From positions 1 to 35,477 of the forward strand of contig NZ_JAVTWB010000204.1 in assembly GCF_032229525.1 (NCBI RefSeq): a stretch of 35,477 nt of DNA, given 5' to 3'. The notes beneath the pieces are model-generated. The model saw only the letters and a program-made list of their open reading frames with translations. It ran no database searches and had not been told where the DNA came from. The DNA is from Accumulibacter sp032229525. GTDB taxonomy: Bacteria; Pseudomonadota; Gammaproteobacteria; Burkholderiales; Rhodocyclaceae. Below, one piece after another: positions 16,276 to 23,852 of this stretch (the stretch's first letter is position 1; every line of letters begins with the position of its first letter). The translations under genes and the position numbers were made by a program.

Positions 16276-17163
16276 TCAGGGTAATTCCTCCACCTGCAAC
16301 CAGACGCCGCGTTGATCCAGGCTTTGGCTGGTGCCACCCCGTAGCGGCCCACGCTCACCGGCATCCACTTGCTGGCTGCTGCCACCAAGCTCCAGCCATT
16401 CGCCCAGGCGACCGGAAACGGTGGTGGACAAGCGCTGCGTGTCGACGCTGCCGTAACCCCGACCGGCGGCTGAATCGAACTGTGGACTGATCTCGAGCGT
16501 CACGCGCTCGCCGGCTACCCGAGGGGTGGCGTAAAAACCCTGCCCGAGTTCGCGATAGACGACTGTTTCGCTGACCAGCACCCCGTTCCGACCGATCCCC
16601 GTCTGCCGCAACGGCACCGGCAGCGACTGTCCGACGTAAATGAACGCACGACCACCCTCGACCACCTGCACCATCTGCGTGCCCGCCAGCGTGCGTGTCC
16701 TTTGCGCGTCGTGCAGCTGCGCGCTGACTCGCGAGTCGCCGCGCCTGACCTCGATTGTGCTGCTGCCCGTCGCGCCCCTTGGTGCTTGGACGAGACCAAG
16801 CGACTCGCCGAAATCGACCCGACCTGCCACTTCGGCGCCCTGCTGTCGGTCTACCACATCGCGGCTCTGACTGACCCGGATCAGCAAGCGGCGTGCCGGC
16901 GTGTCGATCGCCGCCAGGGCCTGCTTGATCTGCTGCCGGTTGCGGCTCGAAGCGCGCAGGATCAACTGGTCGTTGATCCCGGAGAGAGTGCCTCCGGCTT
17001 CGAGCAAAGGCTGCAAAACCGGCAACACCTGATCCAGAGTGCGATGCCTGAGGGCAATGATTTCCATCTCCTGCTGCGCCAGCGCCAGCGCCGGCAGGCA
17101 GGCGAACAGTAGCCACAACAGGCGGCGACAAGCGCCGGCGACGGAAAGAAGCGAGCTGTTCAT
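16276..17163 (-). CDS. Small secretin-like periplasmic protein
   Basis: This 295-residue protein has an N-terminal signal peptide (LLWLLFACLPALALAQQ), a NolW/N-domain-like region at ~35-95 (IIALRHRTLDQVLPVLQPLL ... ILRASSRNRQQIKQALAAID), and then a beta-rich part resembling the start and end of a secretin domain (FIYVGQSLPVPLRQTG, GFYATPRVAGERVTLEISPQ). Full secretins are usually 400-700 residues; here the gate and much of the barrel appear absent, so pore formation is uncertain. ATG 17163 is preferred over 17181 because GGGGAGAGG lies directly upstream. It starts 30 bp after zapE on the same strand, so they may share a transcript. It could be an accessory or pilotin-like partner of a secretion or pilus system encoded elsewhere. 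Confidence 0.7.
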   Translation of the reverse strand: MNSSLLSVAGACRRLLWLLFACLPALALAQQEMEIIALRHRTLDQVLPVLQPLLEAGGTLSGINDQLILRASSRNRQQIKQALAAIDTPARRLLIRVSQSRDVVDRQQGAEVAGRVDFGESLGLVQAPRGATGSSTIEVRRGDSRVSAQLHDAQRTRTLAGTQMVQVVEGGRAFIYVGQSLPVPLRQTGIGRNGVLVSETVVYRELGQGFYATPRVAGERVTLEISPQFDSAAGRGYGSVDTQRLSTTVSGRLGEWLELGGSSQQVDAGERGPLRGGTSQSLDQRGVWLQVEELP

Positions 17164-17193
17164 GGCCTCTCCCCTCGGCAAACACCCGGCCGC

Positions 17194-18312
17194 TCAGGAC
17201 AGATGCGGTAGCCCGAGATACTCGCGCGAGCGCATCTCGGTCAGACGGCTGGCTGTGCGGAAGAACTCGCCGGCCTGCGTGCCCTGCGTATAAAGCGCTT
17301 CCGGGCTGCAATCCGCGGTGGCAATCAGCTTGACCTTGTGATCATAGAAGATGTCGACCAACCAGGTGAAGCGGCGCGCCTCGGAGGCCATGCTCGCCGA
17401 CATCTTCGGGATCGCCGACAGCAACACAGTATGGTAGGCGCGCGCCAGTTCGAGGTAATCGTTCTGCGAACGCGGCCCCCCGCACAGTGACCTGAAATCA
17501 AACCAGATCACGCCATTGCCGCGACGCAGCGTCGGGATCTCGCGACCAAGGACTTCGATGCTGCCACCGCTTGCGCCCTCGCCGCGGGCCATGGCGGTGA
17601 AATAGTCGGCCATCTTCAGCTCGGCCGCGGCATCGGCCGGGTAGTGGAAGATCTCCACCTGCTCGAGCGTCCGCAAGCGGTAATCGACGCCCGAATCGAT
17701 CTCCAGCACGTCCATCCGCGACTTGATCAGCGCGATCGTCGGCAAAAAGTTCTCGCGCTGCAAGCCATTCGGATAGAGCCGGTCGGGCGGGTAGTTGGAG
17801 GTCATCACAAAGACCACGCCTTTCTCGAACAAGGCTTCGAGCAAGCGGCCAAGGATCATCGCATCGGCGATGTCCGAGACGTGAAACTCGTCGAAGCAGA
17901 GCAGCCGGACCTCGCTGGCAATGCGTTCGGCCACCCGCAGCAGCGGATCACTCTCACCCTTCAGTTGATTGAGCTGGCGATGAACGCCGTGCATGAAGGC
18001 ATGGAAGTGAACCCGCCGCTTGCGACGGTAGGGCACCGCGTCGAAGAAACAGTCCATCAGGAAGCTCTTGCCGCGGCCTACGCCGCCCCAGAAATAGACC
18101 CCGCGCGGTAGCTCAGGCGGCGCAAAAAATCGTCGCAAGGTGCTGCGCCGGCCAATCTTGAAAGACAGCAGTTCGTAGTACAGGCGCTGCAGGCGTTCCG
18201 CGGCCAGCCGCTGAGCCGTATCAGCGGTGAAATTGCGCGACGAGAGCACCAGCTCGTAGGCGTCGAGCATGCCACGTTCGGGGACCTTGAGGATTCGGTG
18301 AGGCATCGGCAT
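17194..18312 (-). CDS. zapE: Cell division protein ZapE (AFG1-like ATPase)
   Basis: This 372-residue P-loop ATPase has Walker A GGVGRGKS at residues 76-83, Walker B LLCFDE ending at D141-E142 followed by FHVSDIADAM, and a sensor-like MTSNYPPDRLYPNGLQR segment. Length and order match ZapE/AFG1 (~375 residues). In E. coli ZapE associates with the Z ring and affects FtsZ under stress; mitochondrial AFG1 homologues act in protein quality control. The start has two methionines (MPMP) at 18312 and 18306. It is transcribed divergently from dctP across a ~300-bp spacer. Confidence 0.94.
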   Translation of the reverse strand: MPMPHRILKVPERGMLDAYELVLSSRNFTADTAQRLAAERLQRLYYELLSFKIGRRSTLRRFFAPPELPRGVYFWGGVGRGKSFLMDCFFDAVPYRRKRRVHFHAFMHGVHRQLNQLKGESDPLLRVAERIASEVRLLCFDEFHVSDIADAMILGRLLEALFEKGVVFVMTSNYPPDRLYPNGLQRENFLPTIALIKSRMDVLEIDSGVDYRLRTLEQVEIFHYPADAAAELKMADYFTAMARGEGASGGSIEVLGREIPTLRRGNGVIWFDFRSLCGGPRSQNDYLELARAYHTVLLSAIPKMSASMASEARRFTWLVDIFYDHKVKLIATADCSPEALYTQGTQAGEFFRTASRLTEMRSREYLGLPHLS

Positions 18313-18564
18313 CTTTCCGGTGCTCGGAGGACACTCCTCGCACCTGGCGTGGTGAACGGTGAGGCCGACGGCCCGTTTCTCTCCCGCCGCCGCGCCCCGG
18401 GCAATGCCGACATTCTAAACCAACATCGCCGACGAAGCGGCAGGACCGGCGTTACGACCGAGGACTTCCGCACTTCCAGCATCGCCACCTCGGTCGATCG
18501 CCGATTGCGTGTTTTCCACAATATGCGAGCGTGCCGCTTTCTGTGATATTTCGCGCCGCAGTAC

Positions 18565-18578
18565 ACAAACTATTTTGT
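18565..18578. promoter_or_regulatory. Small dyad upstream of dctP
   Basis: ACAAA (18565-18569) and TTTGT (18574-18578) form a perfect inverted repeat with a CTAT centre, 33 bp before the dctP start, in an AT-rich stretch of the zapE-dctP spacer. It may be an operator or part of the promoter. No sigma-54 element of the TGGCAC/TTGC type was seen. Confidence 0.3.
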
Positions 18579-18610
18579 TCACGAATTACTTTGTCAATGA
18601 AGGAGGTGCC

Positions 18611-19624
18611 ATGAGAATTTCCAGATTGCTCTTTGCTGTGGTGATCAGCGGCCTGTTCGCCACGCCCTTCGCGGCCCTGGCGGACGACCCGATCGTCATC
18701 AAGTTCAGCCACGTTGTGGCCAACGACACGCCCAAGGGCCTGGCCGCCGAGTTTTTCGCCAAGCGCGCAGCCGAACTGACCAAGGGCAAGGTCAAAGTTG
18801 AAGTGTACGGCAACTCGACGCTGTACAAGGACAAGGAAGAGCTGGAGGCGCTACAGCTCGGCGCCGTCCAGATGCTCGCCCCGTCGCTGGCCAAGTTCGG
18901 CCCGCTCGGCGTAAAGGAATTTGAAGTCTTCGACCTACCGTACATCTTCGACAATTATGCCGATCTGCACAAAGTCACACAGGGTCCGATTGGAAAGAGC
19001 CTGTTGAAGAAACTGGAGCCGAAGGGTGTGACCGGTCTGGCCTTCTGGGACAACGGCTTCAAGTCGTTTTCCGCGAACACGCCGATCCTGATGCCGGAGG
19101 ACCTGAAGGGCAAGAAGATGCGCATTCAGTCGTCCAAGGTGCTCGAGGCGCAGATGCGGGCGCTGAAGGCGATTCCGCAGGTGATGGCCTTCTCCGAGGT
19201 CTATCAGGCGCTGCAGACCGGCGTTGTCGATGGTACCGAGAACCCGATCTCGAACCTGTTCACGCAGAAGTTTTTTGAAGTGCAGAAGCACCTGGCACTG
19301 ACCGAGCACGGCTATCTGGGTTACGCCGTAATCGTCAACAAGAAGTTCTGGGACGGTTTGCCGGCGGATGTTCGCGGCCAGCTCGAAGCGGCGATGAAGG
19401 ACACCACAGAGCACGCCAACAAGATCGCCAAGGAGCAGAACGACAAGGACCTGGAAGGGGTGAAGAAGAGTGGCAAGACGGCGATCCACGTGCCGACCCC
19501 CGAGCAGCGCAGGGCTTTCAAGAAGGCACTGATCCCCGTACATGAAGAAATGGCATCGCGCATCGGCAAGGATCTGCTGCAGTCGGTGTACAAGGAGACC
19601 GGCTTCGATCCGAGCAAGCTCTGA
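18611..19624 (+). CDS. dctP: TRAP transporter substrate-binding protein DctP
   Basis: This 337-residue periplasmic binding protein starts at ATG 18611 after AGGAGGT (18601-18607). The frame is open from 18509, but that extension removes the signal peptide from the N terminus. Residues 1-24 are a signal peptide (LLFAVVISGLFATPFAALA). The DctP signature includes IKFSHVVANDTPKG, LEALQLGAVQM and GKKMRIQSSKVLEAQMRALK, whose Arg normally pairs with the substrate carboxylate, then VYQALQTGVVDGTENPISN. The protein captures C4-dicarboxylates or related organic acids and passes them to DctQM. A terminator-like hairpin follows, so DctP is probably made in excess over the membrane subunits. Confidence 0.95.
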   Translation: MRISRLLFAVVISGLFATPFAALADDPIVIKFSHVVANDTPKGLAAEFFAKRAAELTKGKVKVEVYGNSTLYKDKEELEALQLGAVQMLAPSLAKFGPLGVKEFEVFDLPYIFDNYADLHKVTQGPIGKSLLKKLEPKGVTGLAFWDNGFKSFSANTPILMPEDLKGKKMRIQSSKVLEAQMRALKAIPQVMAFSEVYQALQTGVVDGTENPISNLFTQKFFEVQKHLALTEHGYLGYAVIVNKKFWDGLPADVRGQLEAAMKDTTEHANKIAKEQNDKDLEGVKKSGKTAIHVPTPEQRRAFKKALIPVHEEMASRIGKDLLQSVYKETGFDPSKL

Positions 19625-19648
19625 GCGCGAAAAGAACTTGGTGAACAG

Positions 19649-19682
19649 CCCGTTGGGACGCCTGGCCCGACGGGTTTTTTTT
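19649..19682 (+). terminator. Intrinsic terminator/attenuator between dctP and dctQ
   Basis: CCCGTTGGG (19649-19657) pairs with CCCGACGGG (19666-19674) with one G-U pair and is followed directly by eight T (19675-19682). It should reduce transcription into dctQM. Confidence 0.85.
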
Positions 19683-19704
19683 CAGGCAGTCGGGGGACTT
19701 CCGA

Positions 19705-20409
19705 ATGAAAATACTTGATCACCTGGAGGAATGGCTGATCACCTTCCTCATGGGGGCTGCGACGACGATCATCTTTGCTTCAGTCGCGCATCGTTACGCG
19801 GCTGGCTATCCGATCCCGATCGTGCAGGATTGGCTGCTGTCACTGAACTTCGGCTGGGCGCAGGAACTATGCATCATCATGTTCGTCTGGATGGCGAAGT
19901 TCGGCGCGGCGTACGGCGTGCGCACCGGTATTCACGTCGGCGTCGACGTGATGATCAACAGCTTGAACGACCGCAACCGCAGTAAGTTCATCGTCTTCGG
20001 CATGCTCGCTGGCGCCTTGTTTACCGGCGTCGTCGGTACCTTGGGCGCGTTCTTCGTATGGGACAACGGCGCCCATTACGCGATCTTCCAGTTTCTCGGC
20101 CTGGACACCAGCGACATGTTCTCGGGGCCAACGACGCCCGACCTCGAGTGGCCGACCTGGGTGGTCTATAGCGCCATTCCGCTCGGTTCGTCGTTGATGT
20201 GTTTCCGTTTTCTGCAGGTCACGGTGAGCTTCCTCAAGACCGGCGAGTTGCCGCACCACGATCACGGCCACGTTGATGGACTCGACGAGGAAGGGGTTCC
20301 GGATGTAGCCGAGCCCTACAAGATGGAGGACAACCTGCATCCCCATGACCGGACGTACGACAAGCGTCATCCGGAAGATCGCTCGGGCAACGGAGACAAG
20401 CAACCATGA
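19705..20409 (+). CDS. dctQ: TRAP transporter small permease DctQ
   Basis: This 234-residue membrane protein has four hydrophobic segments: ~12-30 (FLMGAATTIIFASVAHRY), ~50-70 (AQELCIIMFVWMAKFGAAYG), ~97-120 and ~150-170. The EELxxxxFVWMxxxGA-like pattern and RTGIHVGVDVM are typical of DctQ. Usual members have about 160-200 residues; this one carries a ~50-residue C-terminal cytoplasmic tail rich in His, Asp and Glu (HHDHGHVDGLDEE ... HPHDRTYDKRHPEDRSG). Its role is unknown, perhaps metal binding. GGGGGA upstream serves as ribosome binding site. The stop overlaps the dctM start by 4 bp (ATGA). Confidence 0.92.
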   Translation: MKILDHLEEWLITFLMGAATTIIFASVAHRYAAGYPIPIVQDWLLSLNFGWAQELCIIMFVWMAKFGAAYGVRTGIHVGVDVMINSLNDRNRSKFIVFGMLAGALFTGVVGTLGAFFVWDNGAHYAIFQFLGLDTSDMFSGPTTPDLEWPTWVVYSAIPLGSSLMCFRFLQVTVSFLKTGELPHHDHGHVDGLDEEGVPDVAEPYKMEDNLHPHDRTYDKRHPEDRSGNGDKQP

Positions 20410-21689
20410 ACGCCATGATCATATTCACGATGTTGCTGTGCCTGATGCTCACGGGTATGCCGATCTCGATCTCGCTCGGCCTGACGGTGCTCAGCTTTCT
20501 CTTTCTGTTTACTCAGGTGCCGCTGGAAGCGGTAGCCCTGAAGCTGTTCACCGGCATCGAAAAGTTCGAGATCATGGCCATTCCGTTCTTCATTCTGGCG
20601 GGCAACTTTCTGACTCACGGCGGTGTCGCGAGACGGATGATCAGGTTTGCAACCAGTATGGTCGGGCACTGGTACGGTGGCCTCGGCCTGGCCGGTGTGC
20701 TCGCCTGTGCGCTGTTTGCCGCCGTCTCTGGATCGTCACCGGCGACGGTTGTCGCGATTGGCTCGATCCTGATGCCGGCGATGCTCAAGGCCGGCTTCCC
20801 GAATCGCTTCGGCGCCGGCGTCATCACTACCTCGGGCGCACTCGGTATCCTGATTCCGCCGTCGATCGTGATGGTCATGTACTCGGTGGCGACCAACACC
20901 TCGGTCGGCGCACTGTTCATGGCCGGCGTCATTCCCGGAATTGGCCTGGCGATGGTGCTCGGTGGCGTCACCTGGTATCGCGCCAGGTCGAACAACTACC
21001 CGCGCATGGCCAAGTCGTCGGGAGCCGAGCGTTTCAAGGCTTTTCGTGAATCGGCCTGGGGCCTGCTGTTGATCGTGATCGTCATGGGCGGTATCTACAG
21101 CGGCATATTTACGCCGACCGAGGCCGCGGCGATGAGCGCCGTTTATGCTTTCATCGTTGCCGTCTTCGTCTACAAGGACCTGTCACTCAGCGACGTGCCG
21201 CGGGTCCTGCTCAACTCGGCAAACATGTCGGCGATGCTGCTGTACATCATCACCAACGCCGTGCTGTTCTCGTTCATCATGACCAACGAGAACATCCCGC
21301 AAGCCTTGGCCGACTGGATGCTGGGGCACGGGCTGGGCTTGATCGCCTTCCTGTTGGCGGTGAACGTGATCCTGCTGCTCGCCGGCAACTTCATGGAGCC
21401 GTCGTCGATCGTGCTGATCTTTGCGCCGATTCTCTTTCCGGTAGCGATGAAACTGGGGATCGATCCGGTGCACTTCGGTATCCTGATGGTGGTGAACATG
21501 GAGGTGGGTATGTGCCATCCGCCGGTCGGCCTCAACCTCTACGTCGCCTCCGGGATTACCAAGATGGGGATTACCGAGCTGACCGTGGCCGTCTGGCCCT
21601 GGTTGCTGTCGATGCTCGCCTACCTCGTTCTCATCACCTACGTGCCGATCATCTCGACCTGGCTGCCGACCAGGATGGGCATGATGTAG
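20406..21689 (+). CDS. dctM: TRAP transporter large permease DctM
   Basis: This 427-residue protein has about 11-12 membrane segments and matches the normal DctM size. Family motifs visible are MTGMPISISLGLTVL-like near the N terminus, IPFFILAGNFLTHGGVARRM, AAVSGSSPATVVAIGSILMP, GALGILIPPSIVMVMY and FTPTEAAAMSAVYA, plus a MEPSSIVLIFAPILFPVA segment in the second half. It forms the Na+-coupled translocation unit with DctQ. Translation is coupled to dctQ through the overlapping ATGA. It is the last gene of the operon, ended by a very strong hairpin. Confidence 0.96.
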   Translation: MNAMIIFTMLLCLMLTGMPISISLGLTVLSFLFLFTQVPLEAVALKLFTGIEKFEIMAIPFFILAGNFLTHGGVARRMIRFATSMVGHWYGGLGLAGVLACALFAAVSGSSPATVVAIGSILMPAMLKAGFPNRFGAGVITTSGALGILIPPSIVMVMYSVATNTSVGALFMAGVIPGIGLAMVLGGVTWYRARSNNYPRMAKSSGAERFKAFRESAWGLLLIVIVMGGIYSGIFTPTEAAAMSAVYAFIVAVFVYKDLSLSDVPRVLLNSANMSAMLLYIITNAVLFSFIMTNENIPQALADWMLGHGLGLIAFLLAVNVILLLAGNFMEPSSIVLIFAPILFPVAMKLGIDPVHFGILMVVNMEVGMCHPPVGLNLYVASGITKMGITELTVAVWPWLLSMLAYLVLITYVPIISTWLPTRMGMM

Positions 21690-21716
21690 GGACGCCTCAC
21701 AGAAGCTGGTGCGGGC

Positions 21717-21757
21717 AAAGGTACGCGTGCGGGAGACCCGCACGCGTACCTTTTTTT
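21717..21757 (+). terminator. Strong intrinsic terminator after dctM
   Basis: A perfect 17-bp stem (21717-21733 with 21737-21753; loop AGA) has a G+C-rich core GGTACGCGTGCGGG and a run of seven T at 21751-21757. It lies 28 bases after the dctM stop. With AAA upstream it may work on both strands, also ending transcription from the minus-strand queD side. Confidence 0.93.
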
Positions 21758-21962
21758 CGCTGGCCGTCGCTTGCCTCCGGGATCTGGTGTGCGTCGGCGA
21801 GGCGCGGCAAATTCAGCCGCGCCAGAGCCTCATCGAGGTCGGAGACGGCCACCCGCAAGCGCCGCTGGACTGCCGCTGAACTCGGTGGTCAGCGATGATC
21901 ATCGTCGAGCGGGACTAGTCCTGCGCCGGGGCCGATTGATGGACCGGAGACCCTGCCGCAGC

Positions 21963-22406
21963 CTACCCGCGAACCGCCTCCGCCCAGCAATTGGGCGTTT
22001 CGTAGAGACGCAGGCGCTCGAGACGCAGGTGATTGCCGTAGCTATCGTGATAGATGTCGTCGAGAACCGAGAATGCTTTCTGGGCGAGATTCTCCGCGGT
22101 CGGAACGCAATCGAGGAGCACCGTCTTGTGTCCCGGCAGCGACTGCAGGAACTCGACCACCGGCCGGTCTCCGGCGTAGACCAGAAACGCGTGATCCCAA
22201 GCGTCGACCAGATGCTTCCTGGCCAGGTCCTTGACCTCGGAAAAATCCATCACCATGCCGTTCGCCGGGTCGCCCGCCTGGCGGATGATGTCGCCGCCGA
22301 GCGTGATCTCGATCGCGTAGCGATGACCGTGCAGATGACGACACTGGCTGTTGTGGTCGGGAATGCGGTGGCCCGCATCGAATTCAAGGCGACGGGTGAT
22401 GAGCAT
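21963..22406 (-). CDS. queD: 6-carboxy-5,6,7,8-tetrahydropterin synthase (QueD)
   Basis: The 147-residue product is a PTPS/QueD-family enzyme of queuosine (7-deazapurine) synthesis, converting dihydroneopterin triphosphate to carboxytetrahydropterin. Zinc ligands are His13 (FDAGHRI), His26 and His28 (CRHLHGH). Cys22, directly before them, fits the catalytic cysteine, WDHAF carries the catalytic-triad Asp/His, and E136 in YETPNCW binds the pterin. The start ATG 22406 is chosen because the upstream extension to 22466 lacks family similarity. It is the last of a minus-strand gene row, ~180 bp after the previous gene. Confidence 0.93.
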   Translation of the reverse strand: MLITRRLEFDAGHRIPDHNSQCRHLHGHRYAIEITLGGDIIRQAGDPANGMVMDFSEVKDLARKHLVDAWDHAFLVYAGDRPVVEFLQSLPGHKTVLLDCVPTAENLAQKAFSVLDDIYHDSYGNHLRLERLRLYETPNCWAEAVRG

Positions 22407-22587
22407 CGGGAAAGCGCGAGGAAATGAGCCGCGATTATAGCACCGGCGACCCGCTGTCCCCGACACCGCGGGGCGGCGTCGGCGAGGTCCGGGCGACCCC
22501 GATGATCAGCGCGAGGGGCCCGCCCGGCAGTGGCGTGGCGCTCAAAAACCGCAAGCGGTGTTCAGCCGCAGCACGGCCAAGCGTCCC

Positions 22588-23025
22588 TCACTCGCTGACG
22601 GTGATCTGCAGCGGCGCCATTTCCTTGTACAACAGTGGCAACGGGGCCTTGCGGGAGATGGTGATGATCCGCGTCCCCGGCGGATGGATCAGATGGTAGG
22701 TCAGATACATGTGCGCCTCGCCGGCGCCGAGCAGCAGTTCGCGCAAGGCGGCGTAGCCCGGATGCCCGAGAACGTTCCTCTGGTCGAAGGTGCGTCGGTT
22801 GAGCCTGACCAATCGCTCGCCAACCTCGAGTGCCGGCTCTTGTGCTCCCAGCAGTTCGTGCGTCAGCATGCGCCGGATGTCGGGCAAGACCACGACACCG
22901 ACGGCGTCGGCGCCGACCAGCCACTCGACCGCCCGGCCTTCGCCACCGGGGTCTGGTGCATGGTCGCCAAAAGCCTGGCACCAGCGGGGAATGTAGGCCG
23001 AATAGCGGCGAATGGTCTTTTCCAT
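22588..23025 (-). CDS. Conserved-looking hypothetical protein
   Basis: A 145-residue protein that I do not recognise. It is mixed alpha/beta with no signal peptide or membrane segment. Notable segments are WLVGADAVGVVVLPDIRRML, a basic helix with LVRLNRRTFDQRNVLGHPGY, and a C-terminal beta strand pair (MYLTYHLIHPPGTRIITISR). It begins 12 bp after the stop of the CBS-domain gene on the same strand, so it is likely co-transcribed with the DUF1538/PII-like/CBS group. Codon usage looks coding, with high G/C at third positions. Confidence 0.6.
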   Translation of the reverse strand: MEKTIRRYSAYIPRWCQAFGDHAPDPGGEGRAVEWLVGADAVGVVVLPDIRRMLTHELLGAQEPALEVGERLVRLNRRTFDQRNVLGHPGYAALRELLLGAGEAHMYLTYHLIHPPGTRIITISRKAPLPLLYKEMAPLQITVSE

Positions 23026-23037
23026 AGATGGCGGCTT

Positions 23038-23433
23038 CTACTGTTCCTGTGCCGCCCGTTCAATGAGGCTGCCCACCACATCGGTATCCGAGACGAAGCC
23101 CTGCAGGTCGTTGTTGTCGATCACCAGCACGCTTTTCACCGAATACTGAATCATCAGCCGGGCCAGATAGCGAACCTCCAGATGCTGCGAGACCTGCAGC
23201 GCCGGCTTCTGCGCGATGTCATAAACATTGAGCAAATCGATATCGCCGTCGTCGGCGATCACCGCCCGGGCCACGTCACGATAAGCGATCAGGCCGTGCG
23301 CATCGCCAGAATGGCGCTTCTCCACCACCAGCGACTTGACGCCGCGCTCCTTCATCATCATCAGCGCGTCGCGCACGGTCGCCAGCGGGCTAATGGTGAT
23401 GACGTCTTTCTTCATGATTCCGGCAACCAACAT
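23038..23433 (-). CDS. Tandem CBS-domain protein
   Basis: This 131-residue protein has two CBS domains. The first spans ~1-60 (IMKKDVITISPLATVRDALM, KSLVVEK, GLIAYRDV) and the second ~75-130 (ISQHLEV-like start, MIQYSVKSVLVIDNNDLQGF, SDTDVV). CBS pairs bind adenine nucleotides and commonly regulate transporters and enzymes. The start is ATG 23433 with AAGGAG 8 bases upstream; a longer frame to 23454 is not needed. It lies 71 bp after the PII-like gene on the same strand, which suggests that it senses energy state for the DUF1538 membrane protein. Confidence 0.88.
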   Translation of the reverse strand: MLVAGIMKKDVITISPLATVRDALMMMKERGVKSLVVEKRHSGDAHGLIAYRDVARAVIADDGDIDLLNVYDIAQKPALQVSQHLEVRYLARLMIQYSVKSVLVIDNNDLQGFVSDTDVVGSLIERAAQEQ

Positions 23434-23504
23434 TGCAAGGACTCCTTCACTCAATGATTCTTTTCACTAATCGACGCGGCACGCGGCCGACGGTTCGAGG
23501 CGGC

Positions 23505-23852
23505 TCAAATGTCATCCTCCACTTCACGGCGAAAGAGCTTCATCTGCTCCAGGCCGATCCCGACGACGCTGCCGAGCGCTACCGAAAAAGCCAGACCGCC
23601 GCCCGGCAGGTCGAGTTTCAAGTGCAGCTTGACCGCCCTGAGAATGCGCATCGCCAGTTGCTGCTCCGTGACGCAGAGCAGCAGTGTCTCCTTCCGCTCC
23701 AGGCCGAGGCCGAGGAAGGTCTTGCGCTCGTTGTGCCGCAAGCCCTTGCCCTTGAGAATGGTAAGACCCGTGGCACCGGCCTGCTTGAGAAGTTCAACCG
23801 CACGATTCTCCTCCTCGTCCGGGACGATCAGCACAACAGCAGAAAATTTCAT
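23505..23852 (-). CDS. PII-like signalling protein
   Basis: This 115-residue protein has the PII ferredoxin-like pattern: strand KFSAVVLIVPDEEENRAVELL, then the GATGLTILKGKGL turn at the T-loop base, LGLERKETLLLCVTEQ, and the C-terminal PGGGLAFSVALGSVVGI segment. The T-loop is short and has no uridylylation tyrosine in the usual GlnB context, so it is PII-like rather than GlnB/GlnK. The gene overlaps the DUF1538 gene by 4 bp, implying translational coupling and a physical partnership, as GlnK has with AmtB. Confidence 0.8.
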   Translation of the reverse strand: MKFSAVVLIVPDEEENRAVELLKQAGATGLTILKGKGLRHNERKTFLGLGLERKETLLLCVTEQQLAMRILRAVKLHLKLDLPGGGLAFSVALGSVVGIGLEQMKLFRREVEDDI

